A stretch of DNA of 64,000 nucleotides from Pictodentalium vernedei. Taxonomy: Eukaryota > Mollusca > Scaphopoda > Dentaliida > Dentaliidae. The stretch covers positions 184,030,927-184,094,926 of the forward strand of contig CM062295.1 in the NCBI GenBank assembly GCA_031216915.1, given 5' to 3'. The position numbers and the translations under genes were made by a program. Each line of letters opens with the position of its first letter. Position 1 is the stretch's first letter. A model generated the notes under the pieces. The model did not search any database and had not been told where the DNA came from. It was given only the letters and a program-made list of their open reading frames with translations. Below, one piece after another: positions 33,262 to 44,565 of the stretch.

Positions 33262-36200
33262 GAAAAACATTAAAAAATCTTCTCCAGATCCAGCAGGCAG
33301 AATCTTTTGATATTTGGTATGCAACATTGTAGGGTGGATCTGATTCAAGTTTGTTCAAATCGGCCCCCTGGGTTCATATTTGGGCTCAGTATAGGAGCCC
33401 GATTTCGAACTTAGTGCATTTCAGGCAAATTTCTTAAAAAATCTTCTTCTCCAGATCCAGCAGGCAGAATCTTTTGATATTTGGTATGCAACATTGTGGG
33501 GTGGATCTGATTCAAGTTTGTTCAAATCGGCCCTCTGGGTTTATATTTGGGCTCAGTATAGGAGCCCAAATTTGAACTTACTGCATTTCAGGCAAATTTC
33601 TTTGAAAATCTTCTTCTCCAGATCCAGCAGGCAGAATCTTTTGATATTTGGCATGCAACATTGTAGAGTGGATCTGATTCAAGTTTGTTCAAATCGGCTC
33701 CCTAGATTCATATTTGGGCTCACTATAGGAGCTTGAATTCGAACTTAGTACATTTCAGGCAAATTTCTTAAAAAATCTTCTTCTCCAGATCCAGCAGGGA
33801 GAATCTTTTCATATTTGGTAAGCAACATTGTGGGGTGGATCTGATTCAAGTTTGTTCAAATCGGATCCCTGGGTTAATATTTGGGCTCAGTATAGGAGCC
33901 CAATTTCGAACTTAGTGCATTTCAGGCAAATTTCTTAAAAAATCTTCTTCTCCAGATCCAGCAGGCAGAATCTTTTGATATTTGGTATGCAACATTGTGG
34001 GGTGGATCTGATTCAAGTTTATTCAAATCGGATCCCTGGGTTAATATTTGGGCTCAGTATAGGAGCCCAATTTCGAACTTAGTGCATTTCAGGCAAATTT
34101 CTTAAAAAATCTTCTTCTCCAGATCCAGCAGGCAGAATCTTTTGATATTTGGTATGCAACATTGTAGGGTGGATCTGATTCAAGTTTATTCAAATCGGAT
34201 CCCTGGGTTAATATTTGAGCTCAGTATAGGAGCCCAATTTCGAACTTAGTGCATTTCAGGCAAATTTCTTAAAAAATCTTCTTCTCCAGATCCAGCAGGC
34301 AGAATCTTTTGATATTTGGTATGCAACATTGTGGGGTGGATCTGATTCAAGTTTGTTCAAATCGGCTTCCTAGATTCATATTTGGGCTCACTATAGAAGC
34401 TCGAATTTGAACTTAGTGCATTTCATGCAAATTTCTTAAAAAATCTTCTTCTCCAGATCCAGCAGGCAGAATCTTTTCATATTTGGTAAGCAACATTGTG
34501 GGGTGGATCTGATTCAAGTTTGTTCAAATCGGCCCCCTGGGTTTATATTTGGGCTCAGTATAGGAGCCCAAATTTGAACTTAGTGCATTTCAAGCAAATT
34601 TATTAAAAATCTTCTTCTCCAGATCCAGCAGGCAGAATCTTTTGATATTTGGTATGCAACATTGTGGGATGGATCTGATTCAAGTTTGTTCAAATCGGCT
34701 TCCTAGATTCATATTTGGGCTCACTATAGAAGCTCGAATTCGAACTTAGTGCATTTCAGGCAAATTTCTTAAAAAATTTTCTTCTCCAGATCCAGCAGGC
34801 AGAATCTTTTGATATTTGGTATGCAACATTGTGGGATGGATCTGATGCAAATTTGTTCAAATCGGCTCCTTAGATTCATATTTGGGCTTACTATAGAAGC
34901 TCAAATTCGAACTTAGTGCATTTCAGGCAAATTTCTTAAAAAATCATCTTCTCCAGATCCAGCAGGCAGAATCTTTTGATATTTGGTATGCAACATTGCG
35001 GGGTGGATCTGATTCAAGTTTGTTCAAATCGGCCCCCTGGATTCATATTTGGGCTCACTATAGAAGCTCGAATTCAAACTTAGTGCATTTCGGGCAAATT
35101 TCTTCAAAAATCTTCTTCTCCAGATCCAGCAGGCAGAATCTTTTGATATTTGGTATGCAACATTGCGGGGTGGATCTGATTCAAGTTTGTTCAAAGCGGC
35201 CCCCTGGATTCATATTTGGGCTTAATATAGAAGCCTGAATTCGCACTTAGTGCATTTCGGGCAAATTTATTAAAAAATCTTCTTCTCCAGATCCAGCAGG
35301 CAGAATCTTTTGATATTTGGTATGCAACATTGTGGGGTGGATCTGATTCACGTTTGTTCAAATCGGCTCCCTAGATTCATATTTGGATTCATATAGAAGC
35401 CCGAATTCGAACTTAGTGCATTTCAGGCAAATTTCTTAAAAAATCTTCTTCTCCAGATCCAGCAGGCAGAATCTTTTCATATTTGGTAAGCAACATTGTG
35501 GGGTGGATCTGATTCAAGTTTGTTCAAATCGGATCCCTGGGTTAATATTTGGGCTCAGTATAGGAGCCCAATTTCGAACTTAGTGCATTTCAGGCAAATT
35601 TCTTAAAAAATCTTCTTCTCCAGATCCAGCAGGCAGAATCTTTTGATATTTGGTATGCAACATTGCGGGGTGGATCTGATTCAAGTTTGTTCAAATCGGC
35701 CCTCTGGGTTTATATTTGGGCTCAGTATAGGAGCCCAAATTTGAACTTACTGCATTTCAGGCAAATTTCTTTGAAAATCTTCTTCTCCAGATCCAGCAGG
35801 CAGAATCTTTTGATATTTGGCATGCAACATTGTAGGGTGGATCTGATTCAAGTTTGTTCAAATCGGCTCCCTAGATTCATATTTGGGCTCACTATAGGAG
35901 CTTGAATTCGAACTTAGTGCATTTCAGGCACATTTCTTCAAAAATCTTCTTCTCCAGATCCAGCAGGCAGAATCTTTTGATATTTGGTATGCAACGTTGC
36001 GGGGTAGATCTGATTCAAGTTTGTTCAAATCAGCCCCCTGGATTCATATTTGGGCTTACTATAGAAGCCCGAATTCGAACTTAGTGCATTTCAGGCAAAT
36101 TTCTTAAAAAATCTTCTTCTCCAGATCCAGCAGGGAGAATCTTTTCATATTTGGTAAGCAACATTGTGGGGTGGATCTGATTCAAGTTTGTTCAAATCGG

Positions 36201-37515
36201 ATCCCTGGGTTAATATTTGGGCTCAGTATAGGAGCCCAATTTCGAACTTAGTGCATTTCAGGCAAATTTCTTAAAAAATCTTCTTCTCCAGATCCAGCAT
36301 GCAGAATCTTTTGATATTTGGTATGCAACATTGTAGGGTGGATCTGATTCAAGTTTGTTCAAATCGGCCCCCTGGGTTTATATTTGGGCTCAGTATAGGA
36401 GCCCAAATTTGAACTTAGTGCATTTCAAGCAAATTTAATAAAAATCTTCTTCTCCAGATCCAGCAGGCAGAATCTTTTGATATTTGGTATGCAACATTGT
36501 GGGATGGATCTGATTCAAGTTTGTTCAAATCGGCTTCCTAGATTCATATTTGGGCTCACTATAGAAGCTCGAATTCGAACTTAGTGCATTTCAGGCAAAT
36601 TTCTTAAAAAATTTTCTTCTCCAGATCCAGCAGGCAGAATCTTTTGATATTTGGTATGCAACATTGTGGGATGGATCTGATGCAAATTTGTTCAAATCGG
36701 CTCCTTAGATTCATATTTGGGCTTACTATAGAAGCTCGAATTCGAACTTAGTGCATTTCAGGCAAATTTCTTAAAAAATCATCTTCTCCAGATCCAGCAG
36801 GCAGAATCTTTTGATATTTGGTATGCAACATTGCGGGGTGGATCTGATTCAAGTTTGTTCAAATCGGCCCCCTGGATTCATATTTGGGCTCACTATAGAA
36901 GCTCGAATTCAAACTTAGTGCATTTCGGGCAAATTTCTTCAAAAATCTTCTTCTCCAGATCCAGCAGGCAGAATCTTTTGATATTTGGTATGCAACATTG
37001 CGGGGTGGATCTGATTCAAGTTTGTTCAAATCGGCCCCCTGGATTCATATTTGGGCTTAATATAGAAGCCTGAATTCGCACTTAGTGCATTTCGGGCAAA
37101 TTTATTAAAAAATCTTCTTCTCCAGATCCAGCAGGCAGAATCTTTTGATATTTGGTATGCAACATTGTGGGGTGGATCTGATTCAAGTTTGTTCAAATCG
37201 GCTTCCTAGTTTCATATTTGGGCTCACTATAGAAGCTCGAATTCGAACTTAGTGCATTTCAGGCAAATTTCTTAAAAAATCTTCTTCTCCAGATCCAGCT
37301 TCAGAATCTTTTCATATTTGGTAAGCAACATTGTGGGGTGGATCTGATTCAAGTTTGTTCAAATCGGCCCCCTGGGTTTATATTTGGGCTCCGTATAGGA
37401 GCCCAAATTTTAACTTAGTGCATTTCAGGCATATTTCTTAAAAAATCTTCTTCTCCAGATCCAGCAGGCTGAATCTTTTGATATTTGGTATGCAACATTG
37501 TGGGGTGGATCTGAT
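33262..37515 (+). repeat. 167-bp satellite array, about 25 units
   Basis: CCAGATCCAGCAGG recurs at 33284, 33451, 33618, 33785, 33952, 34119 and onward to 37455, a constant 167 bp step (one unit about 7 bp short). Each unit has TTTTGATATTTGGTATGCAA, GGGTGGATCTGATTCAAGTT and TCGAACTTAGTGCATTTC. Units differ at diagnostic sites (ATATTTGGTAAGC versus GTATGC; CCCTGGGTTTAT versus CTAGATTCAT). Blocks repeat at 11 and 13 units: 34996-35238 matches 36831-37073, and 33494-33736 matches 35663-35905. Short open frames inside are not genes. Confidence 0.9.
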
Positions 37516-37594
37516 TGTGATTCATGAACGTATTTATTTGTAAAGTTGATAGAATCTTAGACAAAATTTGCAGAAAAGATCTACTATAGAAGGG

Positions 37595-38600
37595 GTGGTA
37601 TCCAGGGTGAACCGTTTACCCAAATCTAGCAGTACTAATGCATTATTCACACAAATCTCCGTTCAAATTTTATGACCCCTCATTGGAACACACGCATTCA
37701 GCTCATTCCAACAAAGTTCATATGCCATGTTTTCGAGACAAAAGAATAAAAATTTTAGTTATTCATGAAATTTTTAGGCAACTGTTGTCTGTTATTCACA
37801 TTGCTTCATGAAATTTCAGTACTTTTAGAAGTTACCTCAGTAATCAAGGGTTAATTCCCCTTAATTAAATGTCGCCTCTAAAAAACAACCACTTTGCATA
37901 TCTTACCTTTTTACCAGCATAACTGCCAAAACTTGTCAGCATTCTTTGCAAAAATCACTATTCAAATTTTAATTTTTGTCTCTTAAACATACATGTACTT
38001 ATCGCTTGTAAATACCCCATTGGAATGAGCTTTTTGAGCTCATTCCAATGAGAGGTCGCACACCATGCTTTTTGAGTCAAAAAAGCAATTTTTTAGTTAT
38101 TCCAGAATTTCGTACGTAAAACACAGCTTTATGACTTCACATTAAAATGAGCTCTCTAAGCTTGTTCCAATCAACATTCACGCACTATGTCTTTCACACA
38201 AAAAATAAAATTTTCCATTTATTCAGGAATTTTGTTTGCAAGAACACTCTTACCCCCCCCCCCCCACACACACACACACACACACACAAACACAGACACA
38301 CACATCTAAAAGTTCGGGCAGCAAAAAAACAGTTACTTCAATTTTTAAATGCATTATACGAACAACTTGCCTAATCAAATTTAAATACTTTTGCATCATT
38401 CTGTATCTAGAACAAACCATTTACCATATCTTTACGCAAAATTCTCCAGCATCATTCACAAAAAAAACACCATTATTTATATATTCACATTTCTGTCTCA
38501 AAAATATACCTGATCTTCCCATACCCCTATTGGAATAAGCTATTTGAGCTTGTTCCAATGATGATAAAAAAAACTAATATTTTGGTAAATTTGTGAAAAT
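37595..38600. mobile_element. Cluster of decayed family-1 TTAA MITEs
   Basis: Three diverged hairpins follow one another: TTATGACCCCTCATTGG at about 37670, AATACCCCATTGGAATGAGC / GCTCATTCCAATGAGAGG at about 38010-38060, and CCCTATTGGAATAAGC / GCTTGTTCCAATGATG at about 38525-38565. Each is flanked by versions of TGTCTCAAAAACAT. Confidence 0.5.
38253..38303 (+). repeat. Poly-C and (CA)n microsatellite
   Basis: A run of C is followed by (ACAC)n with occasional A and G substitutions. Confidence 0.85.
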
Positions 38601-40387
38601 TTTTGTTTTCTTGCATGCAAATATGTACATGTAGCACATGGAAGATATCCACAGTTGGGGAGAGATGTCCAAGGCTATCTCTTCACTTTCCTTGTTTGTG
38701 CTTCAAGCTAAACCAGTTTGTCTGCAGAGATAAATTTGCTTTATTAAAAATCATTGGAGATTGGCCACACACCAATGATTTTAAATAAAACTAATTTTAG
38801 GTAACAAATGTTGAACTTCAAACAAAATCTATCACTCAACCAGTTAATGTTGATGAGGCATGACATGGTGAAGGTGACCTAAAATACTTCTTAGAGTCAC
38901 TTTGTCAGGTGAGCGATTAAGGCCACGTGGGGCCTCTTGTTTGGGGTTACTTTCAGCACTGTAAGTGCAAATGCCAATACGGCTCGGGCTAGAGGCCGTA
39001 TTTATGAACCGATCTTTACGAAACTTCTTGGGTACCTTTGGTATCACCGTGGGACGAGAACGAGTGTTTTTGGATCCGGTCCTAAATTCAAGATGGCCGA
39101 TGGCAGCCATTTTGTACAAAATTAGGTGCAATCAGATTTTTGCACAGAACTTCCGTATGAAAGCGCTGATTTGAATAATTTTTTTGTGTGAATGTTTAGT
39201 ACCATTGGATACATCACATATAATACGGGTTTTTTTCTCGTGCAGAAATTATGCAAATTAGATGAACTTTGATTTTTTCAGTGTGACTTACAGTAAGTAC
39301 ACATGTCAATACGGCTCAGACTAGAGTCTGTATTTATGAACTGATCTTCACGAAATGTCTTGGGTACCTTTGTTATCACCTTGGGACGAGAACGAGTGTT
39401 TCTGGGTGCGGTCTAAAATTCAAGATGGCTGCCAGTGGCCATTTTGTACCGAAATTAGGTCTAATCAGTTTTTTGTACACAACTTCTGTACAGCTCAGAC
39501 TAGAGGCCATATTTATGAACCAATCTTTACGAAACTTCTTGGGTACCTTTGTTATCACCGTGGGATGAGAGCGAGTGTTTTTGGGTGTGGTTCGAAATTC
39601 AAGATGGCCACCAGCAGCCATTTTGTACCAAAATTAATGCAATCAGTCTTTTGTACAGAACTTCTGTATGAAAGTTCTGATTTGAATAAATTTTTGTATG
39701 AATGTTTAGTAACATGGAATACATCACAAATTGTGAGGGTTTTTTTTTCGTGCAGAAATTATGCAAATTAGATGAACTTTGATTTATTCAGTGCTACTTA
39801 CACAATGTAAGCACACATGTCAATACGGCTCAGGGTAGAGGCTGTATTTATGAACCGATCTTCACAAAACTTCGTGGGTACCTTTGTTATCATCTTGGGA
39901 TGAGAATGAGTGTTTCTGGGTACGGTCCAAAATTCAAGATGGCTGCCAGTGGCCATTTTGTACCGAAATTAGGTCCAATCAGTTTTTTGTCACAAGTTCT
40001 ATACAGCTCGTATTTATGAACTAATCTTCACAAAACTTCTTGGGTACTTTTGTTTTGACCTTGGGACAGGAACGAGTGTGTTTTGGGGTGCCTTTGTTAT
40101 CACTGTGCTATGAGAACAAATATTTTGGGGTTCAGTCAGACCCACTCTGGGACTCAAAAGATTTTTTTCTAGTTTAGCATCTGACTGTCACCCACCTTTA
40201 CAATACTTTACCTATACATTTGTTACAGGCAACGGTCAGTATTTATGTACAGATCGTTACAATACTTTATATGTACCTTTGTTATCAGGTCATTACCTAG
40301 ATGTTTGTCACTGCTGTGTCACATACTATACATGTACATGTCTTTGTCTTGACAAGTTGAGCTACAGTGTCATTGACACTTTCATTA

Positions 40388-41460
40388 TCAAATATTACAG
40401 TGATCTGTGTTGTTATACCCAATTAGCACCTACGCACTTCATCCACCGAGGTGGCCATTACCAAGCTACCTGCTAAATACCGAGTAGCAGTTTCCGGCGA
40501 CGGTTCGGTCTATATATTTTTTAATTTACTCGAATAAATCAACGGTTATATCACATATTTTGTTTCAAAGGACTAAATTATTTAACTGCACATATATTTA
40601 AACCCTTTAAACGACCCTTACATACTTATTTTCCTTCATCTTGGTATCCACCGGTCTCCATCGGCATCCCTCGGTGTTTAGTAGGACCGGTAAAGAAGAC
40701 ATGATGATAGAAGACGAGTTCAAGGAGGTTCCACTCCCGAAGCTACTCGGATTCCGACCTGGAGTATCCCGCATTCTTAATTGATTTGCCCAAAACATGC
40801 GAGTCGCCGTTGCATGGGCCTACAATACTTGAGTGGATACTGACAACACGTACGGTTGTAAGAAGGTGCAATATCTCCAACCAGGCCTGAAAATAATCAG
40901 TCTGACATTTGCAGAATGAGGTCCCCAGAGGGTGAATTTGATGATGCTATCCAATTCTGTGGGCCAATTTATCGTCTGGGTACCTCTTTCTGTTTAGTTT
41001 TGAGACACTGATTCCGATTGAGGTTCACAGAGGGTAAATTTAGTGATGCTACCCTGCTATGCAGTGTAGCATCACTAAATTCACCCTCTGGGGACCTCAT
41101 TTTCCAGATGACAGTCTGCTTATTTTCTGGCTTGTCTCCAACTTGGAAAAAGCAGTGACATTCGATTCGAAATGTTCTGCCCAATACGATTCGGATTCGA
41201 TTCACCCCGAAATGTGAGATTTGCAGGGAACTACCGCAAGGGTCCTTGATAGAATTTGATTTTTTTAACCGAAATTCCAGGCCCATTGATGTTCTTAAAA
41301 TAGTCATGAAACTACTTGAAAAATTTAATTAGATAATTTCTGAGCTTAGCTTGGTAAAAATATATACTTACATTTATCTTACAGGAACGTATTTCCTTCA
41401 ATACAAGTAAAATACGTCTTGACGAAATACGGAGAGGTTATTACCGCCATGTGGGTTTCC
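40388..41460. other. Unassigned, with one foldback
   Basis: CAGAATGAGGTCCCCAGAGG (40914) and CCTCTGGGGACCTCATTTTC (41085-41104) are inverted, with GGTGAATTTGATGATGCTA paired to TAGCATCACTAAATTCACC, so 40914-41108 forms a foldback with a second inner partner. The rest has no recognisable gene. Confidence 0.45.
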
Positions 41461-41469
41461 GAGATGGCG

Positions 41470-43240
41470 TGTTGAAGTCTCAATCTCGTCTCTGGGTCAG
41501 GTATTGACTCGTCCTTACGGATTCGTCAGTATAAGCATCGCTGGTGTAAATTCGTGGAATCGAAGATAGGGCAGGACATTTGGTCTTCGATGCTCGAATG
41601 ACGGACGAGAGAGCATCCCAGCTCGTCGGACAACTATTCGAGGGTGAGTACGTCATGGTGATCAAGTTTCTACGGGAGTGGGTCAAAGGGGACTGGGTAG
41701 TCGAGTACAAGTTTGACCCAATAAAGACAGAAAGGAGAAAAGGCCAGCGTGTCATAGAGATCACCCGAGATACCAAACCAGGCGTCCTGACTGGGATCGA
41801 CCACCCATACTACCAAAAAATAGCATCATTGAAAGTTGGCGATCTCAGTTGTGTCAACCAGAGGGTAGTTGAATACTTTGATGGCACCCTCGGTGGGACA
41901 AGGTCTCGGCCAGATCAGACGCCAGAAAATACAGAAGTGGGAAGAGAGGATTCACGAAACTATCGCCACAGATAAGGACATGGATGGACTCAAAAGGATT
42001 TTCTGGCGGGCGATCATCCTGAAAGACGTCACGAGGGAAATATATCTACAATAGTGGCAGATATGGAAAAGGTGGAAATGGCAATCATCAACCAATCGAG
42101 CTCATCATCGACAATGGTCACGACTGGCCCAAAGACCTCCACTTCCTCAGGGCCTGACTGGTCCATATCTATGAGGGTGACAGGTGCGACGTGTGGGACG
42201 CCATTCCCAAAGCCACTTAAAATGAATCTATCGCAGTCTGGCTCTAGGATGAAGAAGGCAGGTACCTCAGTGTTGCGCAGTTCGTGTTCCAAAGTGTCCG
42301 AACCTACAGAATAGAGGGAAAGCATGACGCTTTAATCGAAGCCTGTGCTCAGTTAAGAGGCAAATGTCTTGCAGACAGAGTATTCAGGATAAATCACACA
42401 GCAGCTGTCATGGCCAGAAAGAGAAACGGTTGGAAACCGACTCCAGTTTCCTTCCTGGATGATATCCAGAAGGCTTGCGTGGAACATGGTCATGGCGGCC
42501 TCTTGAAGCAAAAATATATCACGTCAGCATCATCAGCATTGACATGAAGGCGTGCTTCCGCGCTTGCTTCTATGGTAGAAGAGAGGCACAATCCCACATT
42601 GAGCGCATCGGTCACTCAAAAGCCAAGATGACCCGTGTAGCAATCAACGGCTTTCTACCGAAAGATACAGGCACCGATTTCGCCCATATATGCACGGGGG
42701 CTTTCAATCCAGTTGTACATCATGCAATTCCCACATGGTTCGGGAGGTATTTCGTGGAGCAGGGCTGGGCTCCGACTGTCCTCCTCTCATTCTGGTCATA
42801 TTATCGGACCTTACCAGAAAGTCCACATCTTCAATAATGTTGATGTAGCCCTATCTCACGCCGAAAGATATATGTCGAGTACTGGCGCCTCGGGTACGCG
42901 CTCACAGTCCGCTCCAGCCAGGGGTTGACAATAAAATCACCACAGGTTTGGATTATCGACGATAATCTCCACAATCCAACCTAGCCGTCTCCAGGACTGA
43001 GTTCTTGGGTCAGCTAGAGGGCCACCAGTCCACTCAAGAATCGAGAGAGAAACCATTACATCTTGTGGCGCAGAGAGATATAGCATAACCACTGTGCAGC
43101 ATGTAACACGGAGATGATGTTGGCCTTTGCATCGAAGTACACGCAGCAGTTGAGCATAGAAAGAATAGGCAACAGTCTGGGGCACTGTGAGGGTAACGTG
43201 CACCTCACGTGCTTGGAATGTAAGCGAAAAGGAGGCGTTG
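41470..43240 (+). pseudogene. Decayed large replication-type protein (helicase plus HNH-like end)
   Basis: Plus-strand fragments in shifting frames read as one decayed protein. 41580-41975 is open (131 residues). A conserved-looking stretch around 42284-42547 carries LRGKCLADRVFRINHT. 42475-42837 continues with SIDMKACFRACFYG and FAHICTGAF. After an apparent internal deletion near 42850, WRLGYALTVRSSQGLTI appears (about 42880-42940); the ALTVxSSQG signature is motif VI of SF1/RecD-like helicases. Farther on, after several stops, a CAAC ... GNVHLTCLECKRKGG stretch (43093-43235) matches the CxxC...GNVxLxCxxC plan of HNH nucleases. I recall this protein type as a multicopy gene of mobile or virus-like elements in marine invertebrates but cannot name it. 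The helicase core (Walker A/B) is missing here. Confidence 0.55.
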
Positions 43241-44560
43241 CAGCACCCAATGAGTAAACACACCACCAGGTGGTAGCACTGTGTAACTAGAAGCGAAAAG
43301 CAACTACTCTCAGGCAAACCCACGCACAGATTTTGAGGACAAATAACACAGGATAGGCTCATAAAGCTTTGTAAGTGACCTCTCGCACCGGTAAATCCGG
43401 AGAGACCACATAGAATCAGTAGGCTCCTCCCTCCAACTCACCCGGTTGGTAGAGGTACCGCATGCCCATATCAGAGGGTATAGTTTGCTCCTTTTGCTAA
43501 CTGGCCTATCTGCAATGACAGAGGGCGTTGTCGCTATCTTACTCTTGTGCTTTTTTCCATTCAGACGCGTCACATCATTATTTAAAGCTGCGGCGACAGC
43601 CGGGAGCCGGACAACCACTCAGTGGATCTTTGACCGCCATGTCGTTGAGGCAACAACGCCATCTTCTGAGCGTAGTGATGTCCAAACAACCGCTTTGTGG
43701 GTGAGTATGACTAAACCTTTCTACAATGTCTTGCTCTCTGAGGGCTTCATTCTCATCTCGTCGGATTGAGACACCGTGCTTGGTCGGCTGCTTGGACCCA
43801 GAGACCATGGCCTCTAGCCCAGGATCTGCCTCAAGAAGTGTGCGTCACCACAGAATCGTTCGACTGCAGATTCCCGAGAAAGCGTTACCTACTTCAGCAG
43901 AATATTTTGGTATCAGAGGCTCAGCGGTTTTGTAGCGATTAGCCACGTCTGTCATGCATGGTCAGGGTATACTTGAATACTTTTCGACCGCGGGGCAGTT
44001 AGCAGCGCAAACTATCGCGAGGTAGAAACAGGAAGTCAGCCTGGTGGAGCTCGTTTGACAAAGAGACAGAAAATTTCGGTCTCGAAATGTGTCGAGAGAC
44101 GACAGATAGATCTAGGAGGAGCTTGGGGTGGGGGTGGGGGTGGGGTTGGTTTGGTGACCTAGACCCCCAAAATCTCAATGCCTCCCATATTCAAACCCCA
44201 TTTCAATTATTTTCACCCATCTATCTCACTTTACACCTAGATTGAGGAAAAAAAACCGTTGCAGTGTTTGGAGTTGGGGAACGTTCATTATAGTTCGTCC
44301 AAAGATAAAGCACAAATACGACTCCGAAGTCAATATGGGTTATTGTCTTAGTTTGAAAACCGGTCATATGTAAATGGTTTGTCCGTCTGTCCTACCTTCC
44401 ATCCATACTTATTTTGGTTTCCATACGAGAAAGTGAGTAGGCTGAATGAACGGGTCTTCTTCACATTTGATACGCAAGTCATTTATGAGGAAGACTGGGA
44501 GAGAATACTCACATGAAGATACTTGGTGACACGGTCACTGGCACCATATCTAACATTTGG
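43241..44560. other. No recognisable gene
   Basis: Several short frames lack domains. A GGGGTGGGGGTGGGGGTGGG tract lies at about 44125-44148. The composition is less AT-rich than the first 30 kb, as in the pseudogene next to it. Confidence 0.35.
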
Positions 44561-44565
44561 AGCCT

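Larger units (their letters stand above)
32544..38942 (+). mobile_element. HINE-C element, 6.4 kb, with satellite core
   Basis: Head GCTCACCTGAGCGAAGCTCA after TTA. Tail CAGGTGAGCGATTAAGG, hairpin GGCCACGTGGGGCC, end CTCTTGTTT, then GGGGTTA. The (GTCCGTC)n-rich head lies at 32588-32630. It inserted inside the HINE-A at 32167-40384: text on both sides continues the A unit. The core is the 167 bp satellite (33262-37515). 37595-38600 holds decayed MITE pieces and a CA microsatellite. Confidence 0.7.
32167..40384 (+). mobile_element. HINE-A element, 8.2 kb, hosting HINE-C
   Basis: Head GCTCAACTTTGGCGAAGCC with AAATTTGAGC (hairpin). Tail CTTGACAAGTTGAGC, CAGTGTCATTGACACTTTCA. TTA on both sides (32164-32166, 40385-40387). 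Units carry CAATACGGCTC, GTATTTATGAACCGATCTT, CTTGGGTACCTTTGTTATCA and TTCAAGATGGC. Their marks fall at about 38983, 39315, 39494, 39829 and 40007, so steps of about 332 and 179 bp alternate (a 513 bp super-unit). The first unit (32237-32535) is cut off from the rest by the nested HINE-C. Peptides such as GRIYEPIFTKLLGYL are repeat translations. Confidence 0.7.

Noticed and set aside
33494-37073. Repeated 80-residue open frames (MRGGSDSSLFKSA...) as a gene family
   Set aside because: They recur in step with the 167-bp satellite, and frames and starts depend on unit variants. They are translations of a tandem repeat.
32875-37515. Regular repeats as a CRISPR array
   Set aside because: There are no unique spacers, the unit is 167 bp and the context is eukaryotic. 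It is a satellite within a transposon.
29068-41236. A 12 kb hAT element from TAGGGACATGCGAAG to the GATTTGCAGGGAAC stretch
   Set aside because: The ends match poorly beyond a few bases, there is no 8-bp duplication, and the interior consists of independent elements.
42937-43362. 141-residue minus-strand frame
   Set aside because: It is antisense to the HNH-like remnant of the plus-strand pseudogene and has no domain of its own.
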